Counted from the first letter of the stretch, positions 47,850-60,100 are shown. The stretch is DNA of 64,000 bases from Takakia lepidozioides (GCA_030704615.1 CM060734.1:2046001-2110000), one strand, 5' to 3'. Notes: a model not told the origin generated them from the sequence alone. Translations and numbers: made by a program.

Positions 47850-49500
47850 GCTGCCGGCTTCTGACCGTCTCTCTTGCCAACTTTCAAACGTAGGCACGAC
47901 TTCTCTTCCAGTCCCCACCTCCCCCCCTCCTCTCGACCTTTAGCTACCTGTATAGAACTGTACCGTCCTTACCGAACAGGATTGGAATTGAAATGCGGTA
48001 GCGGAAGAGCAAATGCAAAAACCAGCCAAGAGCTCAGTGTGGTAGGTACACAGCAGACCTTGCTACTTCGGAAAAGTTTCCAGCTCTTCAAGAAAAGAGG
48101 AAGAAGACAGTCCGGGTGGTGAAGGCTGTCAGCTCTACAACACGTGCCACATGCTCTGGAAGCTGCGAAGGCGGTAAAAGGGAAGCAAGTCCCGGAGGGG
48201 AGAGAGTGGATAGACAGCCTACGAAGGTTGGCATACGATAGATCCCCGGCTTATGTCACAAGCTGTACGTCCCAGTAGAAATCCCTTTAGCAAAAACCGA
48301 GCAGTCTCGCTGCTGCAGTTTTCTGCCTCTAGAGTACCTATTGTTGCCAGCACAGCTGTATTGGAATACATACCATCGCATTCCATTGTACGCAAGCCGC
48401 AGTACTGAAGCCCAACCTTACTCGCTTACAGCCCTCATTAAGTTGGCACAAGTGGGTTTTCCTAAAGCAAGAGAGAAAACAATTGCCAAACATTTGGCTA
48501 TTTGCATCCGCAGCCATTCGCAGGAGCTGGCAGGAGGGATGGGTGGCTGAGTAGGCCAGCGGTTCTGTCCCGCAGCCTAGGAGCCGCTGTCCTCATCCTC
48601 CACCTCGTTTGTCTGCGGTGATATTCCATCAGGGCATTCTAAGGATTTCTTGCAGCAGGTAGATAGGATCAACTACCTACTACAGTTGTGCCACCATCAC
48701 CTTAATTTGTTTTTACTTCAAGAGACGATTATGGGTTCAGTCTACTTCAGAGACAATCATCTTTGGTTTGAATACTTATTGCAGGTCAATCAATCTTCAA
48801 TCAATCTTCAATTAAACTCAACCAGCAATGAATCTCTAGAGCCGATTCTAGACTGTCTAAGTTACTTGGTATAGGGGAAGTGTGCCGATGGGCGGTCGCT
48901 TGCACAGTCTTGCAGGAAGGAGGTACCCATAGGGCGTCATAATAAGGGGCAGTACGTCAGAGCCGTCACCTTTTAGTGATCCTCTGCCTCCCTGCTCGAT
49001 AGTATGTACTTTGCAGTTCGAAATCTTTACTTTGCAAATGAAGCTTGTCAGTCTGCCGCTCATCATCAACTGTCCCGATACTTTGGATGCACGCAGAGAT
49101 TTGAGTGTAGCCGATTTAGAGAGAGAGATGAAAGAAGAGCTTTGCATCAGAACTTGGTGGGCAGCTAGGTCAAGAGTCAAGAGCCCTCTCACCAATCAAC
49201 CATTCAAACCACTGTGGTAGCAATATTGAGCATCTTCTCCACTTTTGCTTTCTGATGTTCATTTGGGCTCATGAGCTCCCCAATCAATGTATTCACTTGG
49301 ATCCTCTCCAAAATCACTCCATAACAAAGCAGAGAAAATTGCAATTTCAGTGTACATGTAGCCTAGAGCAAAAAAATGGAAAACACTAGGAATAATGTAA
49401 GAACTTAATGCACGCTGGGATCTCATGGTACTATCACAGCCCCTCCACTGACCCTGTCAAATCCTCCCCACCCCCTCTTACCAGGATTCACTATTAAATA
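47850..49500. other. No gene recognised upstream of the glucanase
   Basis: This should include the glucanase promoter (just above 47841). Short frames on both strands lack motifs. No TATA box could be assigned with confidence. Confidence 0.4.
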
Positions 49501-49529
49501 TTATAGAATGTGAGAGGTTGTCAAAGCAA

Positions 49530-49620
49530 TAGTGAGTAGCCTAGTGGTAAGGTGATGGCAATAGAGGCGGCGAGGTGTCAAGTTTAATTCTTGATGTGTA
49601 GTCTGTGTAAACCCCGGTTG
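49530..49620 (+). mobile_element. Possible tRNA-derived SINE head
   Basis: GAGTAGCCTAGTGGTAAGG (about 49533-49552) resembles an A box. GTCAAGTTTAATTCTTG (49577-49593) is a degenerate B box. Spacing is tRNA-like but the arms do not pair well. Confidence 0.35.
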
Positions 49621-49902
49621 GTGTAACCTTGGGTGTTTGGAGACTTGGCTCGATCGATACAACTTTCTCAGTCCCACAATTCGCATTCAAAGGGTGATCT
49701 CTGACTCTACTGTTGACATTCTTGATATTCAATTCTTCAAGGGAGCTGATTTTGTCAATAGTGGGATTCTATCTTCGAGATGTCATCAGAAGACACTCAA
49801 CAAATACCAGTACTTCCCATGGACGTCGTGTCATCCGCGCCACCAAAAACGAGCATTCATCATTGGTGAGCTACGCCGATACACTTTGAGAGAAAGCACA
49901 CA

Positions 49903-50570
49903 CTACAGGAAAAGGGGGGCCTTTGCGACGCCCGCGCCACGCCGCAGCGTCGGGAAAACGCCCTTTTCGGGCATGCGGGAGGCGTAGAATTTGCGACGCC
50001 CGGCCGTCGCCCTGCAGTCGCAAGGGCGTCGCCAAAATGATGTCACAAAAATGTGACGTATGGGGGTCGCGAGCCCCCGCCCCAACTCCCGCGACTGTCG
50101 GACGTTGGTTTTTTCAGGCCGTCCGCGCCAATGGTAGGAGCCTCTTCGAGCGACGTCTCGTCATTGCGGCCCTCCAGCCGACGGCGTTGGTGGGGGCGCC
50201 GGCGCGGCATCGCATCCTTTTTTTTTTTTCTAACCTGCCCGGGAGTCAGCCGGGTGGTACGCCAAGCGACTATTGAGCGTGGCACAAAACAGCAGGAGAC
50301 GGTCTCTGCCACGCCCGGGCGTGGGTTGTTGCGACGCTCCGGCGTCGCTTTTGTTTTAAATTTAATTTAAAAAAAAAACGTGGCGCAGGCAGGGTGGCGG
50401 CCTGGCGTCGCGGCTTGCGACCCCCGGACTAAAAAACACGTTGCAGGGGGTGTCGGGCGTTGCCGCCCGCAAATGGGGTTTGCGACGCCCGACCGTCACT
50501 ACTTGCGACCCTTGCCCAAAAAACACGTCGCCATTGGCGACGTGCTGCAGTCGCGAGGGTAGCCTGGTGG
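49903..50570 (+). mobile_element. CACTA (En/Spm) terminus with subterminal GCGACGCCC repeats
   Basis: The sequence begins CACTACAGGAAAAGG, the classic plant CACTA terminal repeat. For about 650 bp, words such as TTTGCGACGCCC, GGGCGTCGC and GCGACGTG recur in both orientations, as in the transposase-binding subterminal regions of these elements. The opposite terminus (complement of CACTACAGG) was not found by eye. Confidence 0.7.
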
Positions 50571-50829
50571 GGGGGGGGGTTGGGGGTTCATTTTGGGGGT
50601 GAATTGGGGGTGGTTTTTGTTTTTTTCCTGGTTTTGTATTTGGGGATGGGAGAACTTACAGTTCCATTTCTCTGAGTTAGCAGGTACACAATTGAGCAAG
50701 CATGAATCGAGGGTGAGGACGGTGCGACACATGAATAAGATGGAAGATGGAAAGATGGAAATATATTTACAAGAAATGAGCTAAAAAAATCACAAGGGTT
50801 TTAGTAGACTGACCCTAGGACCTACATGG

Positions 50830-53078
50830 ACTAGGACTAGTCATCCTCATCCTCATCCTCATCCTCAGTGGAGGACTCAGAGCTATCCGATGAGCTTGAT
50901 GACTCCGCGCCCTTTGCCAGAGCACGTAAATGAGGCGGTGTTCCCCTAAGTCCCATAGAGCTCTCATCCAATCCCTAGGCATGACCCTCGACCTCATCCA
51001 TACTAGTGCTCTGTAGTGCACTCATCCCCTCTGTGTTGGCCATGTTCTTCATGAGGGATTGCCAACCATGCTCCTTGGCGTAGGTGTATTCTACCGGAGA
51101 TGGCTTCCTCTCAAACGCGCGTTGCTATACATGCCACTAATTAAAGTCAGTTCTTCCCGATGATGGAGCCAAAAAGAAGACATAACAAAATCCATAGGGA
51201 AGTACGACTTACAAATTGCAAGATAAAACCCTTGGATCCGCCGACGCCCCACTTGTGTGTGGATTCGTGCTTGTCAAGGCGGACTGTTGTTGCTTCGCGT
51301 GCCCGGTCAAATTTGGCCTTGTTTGCGGCATCAGTCTCTCCCGCAATGAGGGCATCCCACGATATCTATCCCCCCCCCCCCCAAACAATTAGTGAATTAC
51401 ACACAAACGTTGCATCGAATCCACCTCATTAATGCATATGCGACAAATGGAAGGTGACATGATTCAGGATTTGCCAACCTGTGTAATTCCATAAGGTGGT
51501 TTGGGTATGGCCCCCTTTTCCATTGCCCTCCGAATGATTTGTCTGGCACGGTACCTCCTGTCCTTCAAGTTTCGCCCCACCATCTCCATCACCCTTGTGT
51601 CACTCCAATTGCCCGGAAACCGACGGTCTAACTCATGGGCATACGCCCGCTTCGCGCCAAAGTGCTGATCAGCCCACTCGATGTGCAAAGGGAACCACCT
51701 CAATGCGAGTTCGAAGGCTGGCTTCTTCATAGCCTCCCAGAACGCACCGCAGGGGTCACCATGGCGATTCACCTCCACTGGTGGCACCACGATCTTTGCC
51801 AACTCCACGTCCTGTATCGCCAAGGCCATCCCACCCTCTCCCTTCTTTGTAGCCTCCTTCCCCTGCTCCTTTGTTACCCCACTACCCTCCCCCGCATGCA
51901 TACTCACCCCTTCCTCTCCATATGACTTCTTTTTCTTTTTCTTCTTTTCCTTCCCCTTCCCTGTTACTTCCTCTCTCTCCTTCTCCCTCCCCCTTCTCTC
52001 TCTCTCCTCGGCAGCCCCTTCATTGATGGTAAAAGGGATCTCGGGAGATCGAGGCCTCTTCTTCTTACCTTTGGTGTTTGGGTCCTTCATGAACACCACG
52101 TGCTCTCCCTCATTGGCAACCCCAATGGACTGCACCAATGAGGCCAGCCATGTTGTTGCCTCCTGAAGACAAATAACCCCTCCAAATTCAAAAAAAGAAA
52201 CAAACAACAAAGAAAATCATGCATGCAAAGGAAAGGATAAATCATTGAACAAGGTGCGACAGTTGTACCTTTGCAAGCTTGTCCGACTCGCCCTTGGTGT
52301 CACCCGATGTGGGAGGAGTCCCCGTTTCCGGATGTGCCTGCTCTATCCCCTCCCAAAGCGCCACTGGAAGTAGATTCCAGATGTGGAGCATAGCCGGCGG
52401 CGGCGCCCCGTAGTCCAGGCCCTTCTTTGCTGACCATTTAGGCTCAGGGGGCGGTGTCGCTGATCGGCTAGGCTGCTCCGAACCGGCCCATACCTCCTCC
52501 TCTCCCCCCCCCAAATGCGTATCAGGGTAGAAGCCCTCACCCAGCTTGACTTCTTCGAGGCGCTTCGCTATCTTGGTCACTTCATTGGCCCTCCTTGTCT
52601 CCTCCTCCCCCATCGACAACAATAGGCTGGCAATGGAGGCTTTCAAAGGCCCTTGAACCTGACGTTGGGCCTTGGCAAGTGCAGCCTTTGCTGCGGAGGA
52701 AGGGGTCGCTATGGGGGTGACATCCAAAAGGTGCCCATACCGGGCCCCCGAACGGGTGATGTGCTTGCCAAGGTACATTTCACCCGTCTTGGTGGCCGGG
52801 GGTGTGCTCAACTGAGCATCCGGCTCAGCAACAACCTCCCGAATAGGAGAGCTGGCTGAGCCAGCCCCTGGCGCATCCAAGATGTGGACAAGAGGGGGGG
52901 TACTGGCCTCGGGGGGCAGACGAGCCCTCCGGCTGCGGCTGTCGACGTGGCTGGTTAGCCGTGAGACGCCCTGGCGCGTCACACGTTCCGGCAGAGCAAA
53001 CAGATTGTCTGCCCCTTTCTTTGGGGTAGGGGACTTCTTCTCTTTCCCCATAAGCTGGCACTTGTAACGCAAACCCAC
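50830..53078 (-). pseudogene. CACTA-associated TNPA/Ptta-like protein gene
   Basis: Minus-strand exons run from 53078 to 52250, from about 52165 to 51480, and from about 51365 to 51200, followed by an acidic serine-rich tail to about 50840. Residue features in order: a basic leader; a proline-rich linker; an EEETRRANEVTKIAKRLEE helix; a long K/E-rich low-complexity stretch; then VGRNLKDRRYRARQIIRRAM and WDALIAGETDAANKAKFDRA, ending with HKWGVGGSKGF. The last part matches the layout of the plant Ptta/En/Spm (transposase 24) domain: W at the start, a KAxxNRA-like helix and a G-G/S turn. Its place beside the CACTA end supports this. The catalytic TNPD-type transposase is not in the window, so the element would depend on another copy. 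No clear stop interrupts the main exons; expression is unknown. Confidence 0.55.
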
Positions 53079-53189
53079 AAGTTGGCCTCATTAGGAACAT
53101 TCCAGATCAAAAACAAAAAAAACCAAGCATGTCGGGGGCTGAGAGCAGCAAGTGCTCGGGGTCTCGAGAGGGGGCAACAAAGAGAAAAG

Positions 53190-53335
53190 AAAAAGGTGGG
53201 GGGGGGGGGGGGGTGACTGAGCACCAGCAGCAGCTGCTAAGCACCACAGGCTCAGTCACTCCCACCCCCCCCAATTTTTTTCTTTTTTGGTTTCCTGATC
53301 TCTCCCTCTATCTCTCCCTCTTTGTCCCTCCGTCC

Positions 53336-53367
<32 letters not shown>

Positions 53368-53425
53368 TGCTGTTCAAAAAAATAAACAAACCACAAGGGA
53401 GAGAGGGTGCAGAAAAAGTTAAAAG
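53190..53425. repeat. Pyrimidine/purine hairpin unit, fourth copy
   Basis: A G run, GTGACTGAGCACCAGCAGCAG, AGTCACTCCCACCCC, TTGGTTTCCTGATCTCTCCC and a (TC)n tract recur here in the same order as at 40.4-41.2 kb. Confidence 0.75.
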
Positions 53426-53428
53426 ATT

Positions 53429-53468
53429 ATACTCATAAGACGTTGTTTGCCGTACCTTGTGGCCATTG
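53429..53468 (+). repeat. Copy of the short element found in RHL1
   Basis: ACTCATAAGACGTTGTTTGC and CGTACCTTGTGGCCATTGA match the 14654-14700 insert with two or three differences. A weaker copy lies at 31328-31368. Confidence 0.7.
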
Positions 53469-53639
53469 ACCCCGCGCCTAGTTTGAGCGGAAAAAAAAGG
53501 GACAGAACCTGCCTCTGTCAGGGGCTGACATTGGTAGTAAGACTTACCTTCATATATAGAATTAATCTGGGTTTTCCAGATATCCTCTAGAAATCCCTTC
53601 ACACAAGCATCAAACTGCTGTGTGTGATTTGCCCAATAA

Positions 53640-54115
53640 GTAGGCCTCAGGAGGGCCTAGGCTTTTGGCTCAGCCTTAAGACTTTCAAAGTTGGTAAATA
53701 GAGGTACAGGCACAATTCCCTTGATAGATTTGAAGAGAGCGTCTCTTTCGTGAGAGAACCCCAGACAGTGTATCAGAAAATGAGTACTGTCTTCAGATTG
53801 CCCACACAACGGGCAATTGCACTCTCCCTTTCCTCTCTGCTTCTGTTTGCTATTCAAAGGTAGGCTTCATGCCCTGAGTTTAAATTTCAGTCTAGTGCCG
53901 AGAGTGGGTAGACCCTTGAGGTCATCCAAGATGTCCTCCCCCATGTCACTGACTGGAAACAAGTTCAGGGAAGTTTTCTGCCTAACTTCATTTTCATCAG
54001 ACAATCTCATGGCAACAGACATGGCTTTGGACACTACAGCCTCTAAGTCAGATTTATCAACCCATATTGCAGATCCGTAATCCAAGGCAGGTCTAATAAT
54101 GCGACAAAGCATGGT
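53640..54115 (-). mobile_element. 3' end of another LINE
   Basis: Minus-strand frames encode CRIIRPALDYGSAIW (the segment after the reverse transcriptase) and then CPLCGQSEDSTHFLIHCLGF, a C-terminal CCHC knuckle. Both are typical of L1-like elements. It is 5' truncated and joins unrelated repeats at 54115. Confidence 0.75.
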
Positions 54116-54360
54116 TTTCTTAACCTCAGAGTTGACCCCTCTGCAGAAAAAGTTAAAAAGAGAGAGGGAAGATATTCATGTCATGTCAAGACATGGACAA
54201 GACCAACTAGGGTCATTGTCAATTAAAGACATAAACAGCCCCATGATAGGGCACCATCTAACATTTCCAGTCTTGTCATAACATGCCAAGTGACGCCACC
54301 CATTTAGTCATGATAAAACAGGGTGGGAGGGCGGGGTATGTTCATAATCAGATTCTTGTC

Positions 54361-54932
54361 ATGTACCCAAGTGACCCTCTTGCACAATATAAGTCAGATT
54401 GCAGCCTCAGATTACATCATCCATAGTTATCCATAAAATATGCACCATGCAAGATATCATGGGCATATAAGAGTAACTTGCCACATTACAGATCCAAGAT
54501 ATGTATACACAAGTACCTTGAGGTGATCCAAGACAAGCATTATGCAAAGTAGGTAAGAACAGTCTGCCTTACAACACATTTAGTGAGTGTTCACACCGGC
54601 AGCAGGAAGGACCAGCCTGCAATTAATTATACTTCAGGCCTGCCACCAAGTACACTCTTGGGCAAGGTAAGCCATATTACAACTTCACATTTGGCCAAAT
54701 GTAAGCATCCCAAAGCATGCATCGTGCAAGGCCTTCTGGGTATGTAAGAACAGTCTGTCATTGTATATATTCAGGACCTGTGCATATAGGACTCTTGCTG
54801 GCCCAGCCTGTAGTAAATCAGACTTCAAACATGCAACCAAGTGAACACTTTGGGCATGACAAGACTGACTGCGACTTCATTCTACATCATGTACAGTTGC
54901 CCCAAGATATACATCATGTAAGGCGTTTTGGC
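54361..54932 (+). repeat. Degenerate tandem monomers before an element ORF
   Basis: Three diverged copies start near 54365, 54642 and 54838. Each has CCAAGTGMAC, a TTGGGCA word, CACATCATG/CACTTGGCC-like middles and CATCRTGYAAGGCYTTYTGG. They look like 5' untranslated monomers of a non-LTR element. The open frame from 54717 reads through the last of them by chance. Confidence 0.55.
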
Positions 54933-55970
54933 ATGGAAGAAAGGCATGCCCGCTTGAAAGCTTTTCCCCACGTACCACAATTATATTTCCCTGCCACTAG
55001 ACCAGATGGGAAAGATGGGCAGCTGTACCCACTCACCCAGCTTCCAAAGGGCATGAACGTCGACCCCGAATCGGGCCTGTCTGCAACACCACATCACATA
55101 ATCATACAATTTGACAAGGATACAGACATGCCCAAGGAGCATGCTCTATACCGTGCAAAGAAAAGGTTCGCAGATATGAACATCCCCTTGGGGAATGTTT
55201 TGTACTCCCCAATCACGGCATACACCAAACATGCAAGCAAACTATGGTCAAGGTTACTCAAAGTCGAGCTGCTGAACCCGACCACTGACGGGATTGCGCT
55301 GCTCAATGGCAACAGAGCCTTTGTTATGGAGATGGCTTCCGAGATCAGGCTGCAAGGTAAAATTGAAAAGGCCTTTGACGTGCTGGCATCCCCGGACTAC
55401 CTCTCTCTTTACTTGAACAGTGAGACACTGTTGGGCACCATCAGTTACAAGCTCACAATGCACTTCATCATGGAAGCGTACTACCACGGTGACGAGTTCG
55501 AAATCATGAACGTGTACAAGCCAGGCTCTGACAAAAAATTATGTTTTATCTACTTAGCTTCTGTGGATACAAAAAAACGCATGCTGGAAATGGAAGTCCG
55601 CATCGACCACACCCTCATCAGGCCGCAGCTGCGTACCCGCCGAGGCAGCACGACAAGTCTTGCCGCCACCCCCCAGGAGATAGTGGCAGAGAGGGATGCA
55701 CTTATGCTTGTTGTAAAAAGCTTGGACCCGCTACACTCCCAGGAGGTTACAGAAGCTGCTCTCAGGGATGCCTTCGGCAAAGATAACATCATTCAAGTCT
55801 ACTTCGGTAAAATCGCCCCAATGGAGAAAACCAAACACTCAGGCATGGCACTCATCACTTGCAAGAATCCCAGCCTCCGAGTCGCCAATATAAATCAAGC
55901 CCTGGCAGATACCGTCAACTCTATCAGCATTAAAACGGACCCGGGCCCTGCAAACGTCATGATACCATGA
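54717..55970 (+). CDS. Unrecognised 340-417-residue protein, probably ORF1 of a retroelement
   Basis: The frame is open for 417 codons. The more likely start is the ATG at 54933 (MEERHARLKAF), because the sequence before it belongs to the tandem monomers. The protein is mixed alpha/beta. A middle part (YRAKKRFADMNIPLGNVLYSP to LLNPTTDGIALLNGN) leads to FVMEMASEIRLQG. The C-terminal part (EAALRDAFGKDNIIQVYFG to GMALITCKNPSLRVANINQAL) looks like an RRM or ferredoxin-like fold, as in many LINE ORF1 proteins. No zinc knuckle is seen. The stop overlaps the start of the next frame. No stop or frameshift breaks it, so it may be a young copy. Function is inferred only from layout. Confidence 0.5.
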   Translation: MHRARPSGYVRTVCHCIYSGPVHIGLLLAQPVVNQTSNMQPSEHFGHDKTDCDFILHHVQLPQDIHHVRRFGMEERHARLKAFPHVPQLYFPATRPDGKDGQLYPLTQLPKGMNVDPESGLSATPHHIIIQFDKDTDMPKEHALYRAKKRFADMNIPLGNVLYSPITAYTKHASKLWSRLLKVELLNPTTDGIALLNGNRAFVMEMASEIRLQGKIEKAFDVLASPDYLSLYLNSETLLGTISYKLTMHFIMEAYYHGDEFEIMNVYKPGSDKKLCFIYLASVDTKKRMLEMEVRIDHTLIRPQLRTRRGSTTSLAATPQEIVAERDALMLVVKSLDPLHSQEVTEAALRDAFGKDNIIQVYFGKIAPMEKTKHSGMALITCKNPSLRVANINQALADTVNSISIKTDPGPANVMIP

Positions 55971-56320
55971 TGCTAGAAATAGAGAGAAAGCTTGCGGAAC
56001 ATGCCATCACCATCAAAACCAACTTTAGAGGCGAGCTGGCTGCTATGGAATCTAGGGTGGCCGTCACCATGGCAGCGCAACAAGAGGAGAATCACTCCTA
56101 TCTAGTCTCTCTACAAGACTCTATCACAAAGAATCTGGGGGCCAATTTGGCCAACTTCTACAACCATGCGAACATGGTGTTAGACAAGCTCCCACTCCCA
56201 CCCAACAAGGTCACTAGTTCCACGGGGCAAGGCGGCTCCAGCAACCCACCAGCCAGCCAGCCAAAACAGGGGATTCCGACCAATGGTCCTTCTTGCGTTG
56301 CAGCAAGAAGGCCCTCGTAA
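55967..56320 (+). CDS. Short coiled-coil ORF overlapping the previous stop
   Basis: The ATG at 55967 overlaps the TGA of the previous frame (ATGATG), so translation could restart. The first 75 residues (ERKLAEHAITIKTNFRGELA, then QEENHSYLVSLQDSI) look helical and coiled-coil forming. The tail is rich in P, S and G. After about 56300 the sequence changes to the LTR-like region of gypsy 3, so the frame is probably cut short. It might be the start of a larger second ORF. Confidence 0.4.
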   Translation: MMLEIERKLAEHAITIKTNFRGELAAMESRVAVTMAAQQEENHSYLVSLQDSITKNLGANLANFYNHANMVLDKLPLPPNKVTSSTGQGGSSNPPASQPKQGIPTNGPSCVAARRPS

Positions 56321-56539
56321 GCTGGGCACTGCAGGCCTCCTTGGCACTCAGCCTGCACCCGTGCCTGGGAGGCAAGCCCCCGAGTCCCAGCACGCCACAT
56401 GTCGTGGCCCTTCGCCTTGAGGGCAGGGGGTCGGGACACAAAAGGGGCCGCCACTGTGGTGGGGGCAGTGGCAACAATAGAGACGGGGGCTACTGCACCC
56501 TTGAGTTCCCAAGGCACTCAAGGAGGAAGAGGCGCTCAC

Positions 56540-57112
56540 TAGGTGGAACCCCGCACACCGGGTTGCAGTGAGGGTGGTTCCACGAGGGGTGGTGGTAGCT
56601 AGTGGGGGTGGCAAGGACTCACCATGGGGCGGAGACCTTGTGGTGGGAGTCGTGGGGAGTCTTGGGACTCATCACGGTCCAATGGGGCCGTGATGGGTGG
56701 GCCAAGACTCGCTGCGACTCACCACTGGGAATGGAGGGTCTTCGTGGTGGTTCGCCATAAAAGGATGGTGTTGTTTGTGAAACCCCCGCAGACAGTCACA
56801 GAAGTATATATAGGGAGTAGTAACCCCGAGAACGGTGCAAACCCGTTGGTGACCAAAAACTAGTGAGTAAGCGTGCGAGCCGGAAAGCGACCAAGGTGTG
56901 GGGAGCTGTTCCGGACTGCCAACAACCAAAGGGAATTTCCACTAGGCCCAAATTGAGAGAGGGTCTTGTGAAGGAGCAAAGGGGGACCGTTATGTCACGG
57001 TGAGTAGCCGAAGCTCCAAGTTGGCCCGGCGGCCAGTTTGGGAGTTAGGCACGCGCATCAAAGCGAGTAACTATGACTTGAAGGAGAGATTACCAAAGTG
57101 AGGTGCGCGACA
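56540..57112 (+). mobile_element. Probable 5' LTR of gypsy 3
   Basis: Lies directly before a primer binding site. It contains a TATA-like TATATATAGGG at about 56806, then CACGGTGAGTAGCC words and an end near GCGACA. The left border is not certain because no 3' LTR is present for comparison. Confidence 0.45.
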
Positions 57113-57114
57113 CT

Positions 57115-57126
57115 TGGTATCAGAGT
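57115..57126 (+). promoter_or_regulatory. Primer binding site for initiator methionine tRNA
   Basis: TGGTATCAGAG is complementary to the 3' end of plant initiator Met-tRNA, the usual primer of plant gypsy and copia elements. It sits two bases after the inferred LTR end and about 40 bp before the gag ATG. Confidence 0.85.
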
Positions 57127-57167
57127 CTAGAGTTCAGTACACGATCGTCCTTGAGATCGGCCTCATC

Positions 57168-60100
57168 ATGGGGTCGGGCAAGCCAAAGCGAAAGCGGAAT
57201 GGCCCGAAAGATGATGATCCTGCTGAACCCGGAGGAGGCGACGTGTCACCGAAGCGGCAATTTGAGGAGACGATTCATGCTTTTGAAAGCGAGGCCGCTC
57301 AAGAACGGGAGGAATCTGGGGAGTCGGAGCCCGAGGACTTGCCGGAGGCTCCGGCAGACCAATAGATGCCTCCCATGCCAGCAGCATTTTGGAAAGGGTT
57401 GTTGGCGCAGTTTGGCGGGACGTTGAAAGACATGTTGAGGGCGGCTAATGCCACTTCCACTAAGGCAAAGTTTAAGGTGAAGCCTAAAGAACCCAGCACC
57501 TTCGAGGGCATCCAAAATCGGAAGGCACTCAACACCTGGCTCATCAGTACTTCCGGGCGGCCAAGTTGAGTGACAAGGATCGGGTGGAAGTGGTTCCCAC
57601 CTATTTGAGGGGCTATGCTCAACAATGGTGACAGAAACGCCTTCATGACCAAGGTCCAAACCCAGAAACCTTGAGTTGGAGTGGGTTCAAGGAACTAATT
57701 AAAAGACAGTTTGTGCCCTTCAATGCGTCCTGGCTCGCCCGGGACAAGATGAGGAATTTGAAGCAAACGGATGACATTCGGGGATATGTTCAGGCTTTCA
57801 ATGTGCTATTGCTCGAAGTCGCGGATATGGCGGAACCAGAAATGGTCTTCAACTTTGTGGCGGGACTGGCCCCATGGGCCAGGCGGAAGTTGGAGGAGAA
57901 GCCACCTAAGACTTTGAACGAGACAATTGAAAGGGCTGAATGTTTCTCGGATGTCCCTAGGGGCGAAAGACAAGGCCGTACGGAGCTGAACCACAAGAAG
58001 ACTCAGCGGGAGGGTGACTCCTTCCGACCGGAAAAGAAGTGGGATAGGCCACGCGGCGACAATGACACATGGAAATCGAAGGGAGGGCCTTCACACGTCA
58101 AGGCGGCACCCGGTGCTCCGAAAGGAAAATCAGGTGCAACGGCTTATGGCGGACAGAAGGCGACCTTCGATGGAGTGTGCTTTAATTGCGGGGAGCCCGG
58201 GCACATGGCTAAGAAGTGAGCGAAGCCCCGTCAATTGAACATGACTCGGGCGACCACGAAGCTGTCCGAAGATTCCATCAGCCGCTTGGTGGAAGCGGTG
58301 GTCGCCAAGACTTACAAGGTAGGCAACTACTCTTGTGAGTTGTATCAGGAGACTGGCGCCTTGCGTAAAAGGAGTCAGTTAATGTTCGTGAGTGGGATAA
58401 TTTCCGGAACTAACGTGTCATTGTTGGTGGACACAGGAGCGTCGCACTCCTTCATGACACCGGCAACGGCACGAAAGCTCGGGCTCCCGATAAGTGACGT
58501 AGGGGGTTTTATTGAAGTGCGTTCTGCCAAAGGAGAACCACAATTGGCGACGAGGTTGGTGTTCGATGTTCTTCTTCAGCTCGGGTATTGGGAGGGACGT
58601 GAGAACTTCACCATTTGCGGGATCGATGGAGTGGATCTCATTTTGGGGATGACCTTTTTGAGCAAATCCGGAGCGGTCATAGATGGCCGCAAGAGAATAG
58701 TCACGCTACCGTGTGGGAATGGTGGCGAAGTTTTACTAGTGTCAGAAATGCCCACCCTGTGGGAGGGCGAATAAACCTGCTATCAACAAAAGAATGGGCC
58801 GTGGAGGAGCCACACGAGCCCCAGTTTTTGCTTTATGTAAGACAAGTGGAAGGAGAAGGCGATAGGGAGCTGAGCCCAGATTGGATCAAGGGGATCTTGG
58901 AGAAATACCAAGATGTGATGTCGAAGGATTTACCAAGCGGCTTGCCACTGCGAAGAGGAGTTGACCACAGGATTGAGGTGATACCGGGATCGGAGCCACC
59001 TGCCAAGGCGCCCTACCGGTTGAGCCACAGAGAGTTGGTCGAGCTGAAGGCTCAGCTCAAGGATCTAATGTCAAAGGGGTACATCCGGCCGAGTAAGTCA
59101 CCCTACGGAGCCCCGGTGCTATTCGCAGACAAGAAGGATGGGACGTTGCGGATGTGTGTCGATTACAGGGCTCTGAATAAGATGACTATCAAAAACCGGT
59201 ACCCTTTGCCAAGGATCGACGACCTCTTCCATCGGTTGGCAGGAGCGAAGTATTTCAGCCGGATCGATTTGCGCTCTGGCTACCATCAAATCTGAGTGGC
59301 GGAAGGAGATGAGAAGAAGACCGCGTGCAGGACAAGATATGGTTCATATGAGTTCTTGGTGATGCCTTTTGGGCTCACCAATGCACCCGCGACCTTTAGC
59401 ACGCTAATGAACAGCCTTTTCTAGGAGTGGTTGGATGACTTTGTGATCGTGTACATCGACGACATCTTGGTGTACTCGAAAACAAAGGAGCACCTCAAAA
59501 GGGTGTTCCAAAAATTGCGGGAAAGGAAGCTGTATGCCAAAGCTTCAAAGTGCGAATTTGGGGTCACAAAAGTGGAGTTCCTAGGGCATGTGATTACACA
59601 GGTTGGGATCAAAATGGAAGACAGAAAGGTGAGGGCGATCTTGGACTGGGAGCCTCCAACTTCAGTCCCGGGAGTGCGATCTCTCCTAGGAGTCGCCTCC
59701 TATTACCGAAAGTATGTGAGAAATTTCGCCAAGATCACGAGGCCGCTGTCAGACCTTTTGTGTAAGTCCAAGGTATGGGTATGGAACACCTTTTGTGGCC
59801 AAGCTTTTGCCGAGTTGAAGCAGCGGATGGCGGAAGCTCCAGTCCTGAAAATCCCGGAGTTCGACCGACCATTTGAGATTCATACGGATGCGTCGGACTT
59901 CGCAATTGGGGGTGTACTCATGCAGGATGGACGTCCAGTGACTTACGAAAGTAAGAAACTGAATGAAGTGGAGCAACGGTGGCCTACGCATAAGAAAGAA
60001 ATGAAGGCGGTGGTGCATTGCTTGGCGCCACTATGTTGGTTCCAACCCGGTGAAGGTGTTCACGGACAATGTCACGGTGAAGTATTTTGCCACGCAGCCT

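Noticed and set aside
51681-52166. Plus-strand frame of 161 codons
   Set aside because: It is the antisense of the TNPA/Ptta-like exon with its K/E-rich low-complexity stretch.
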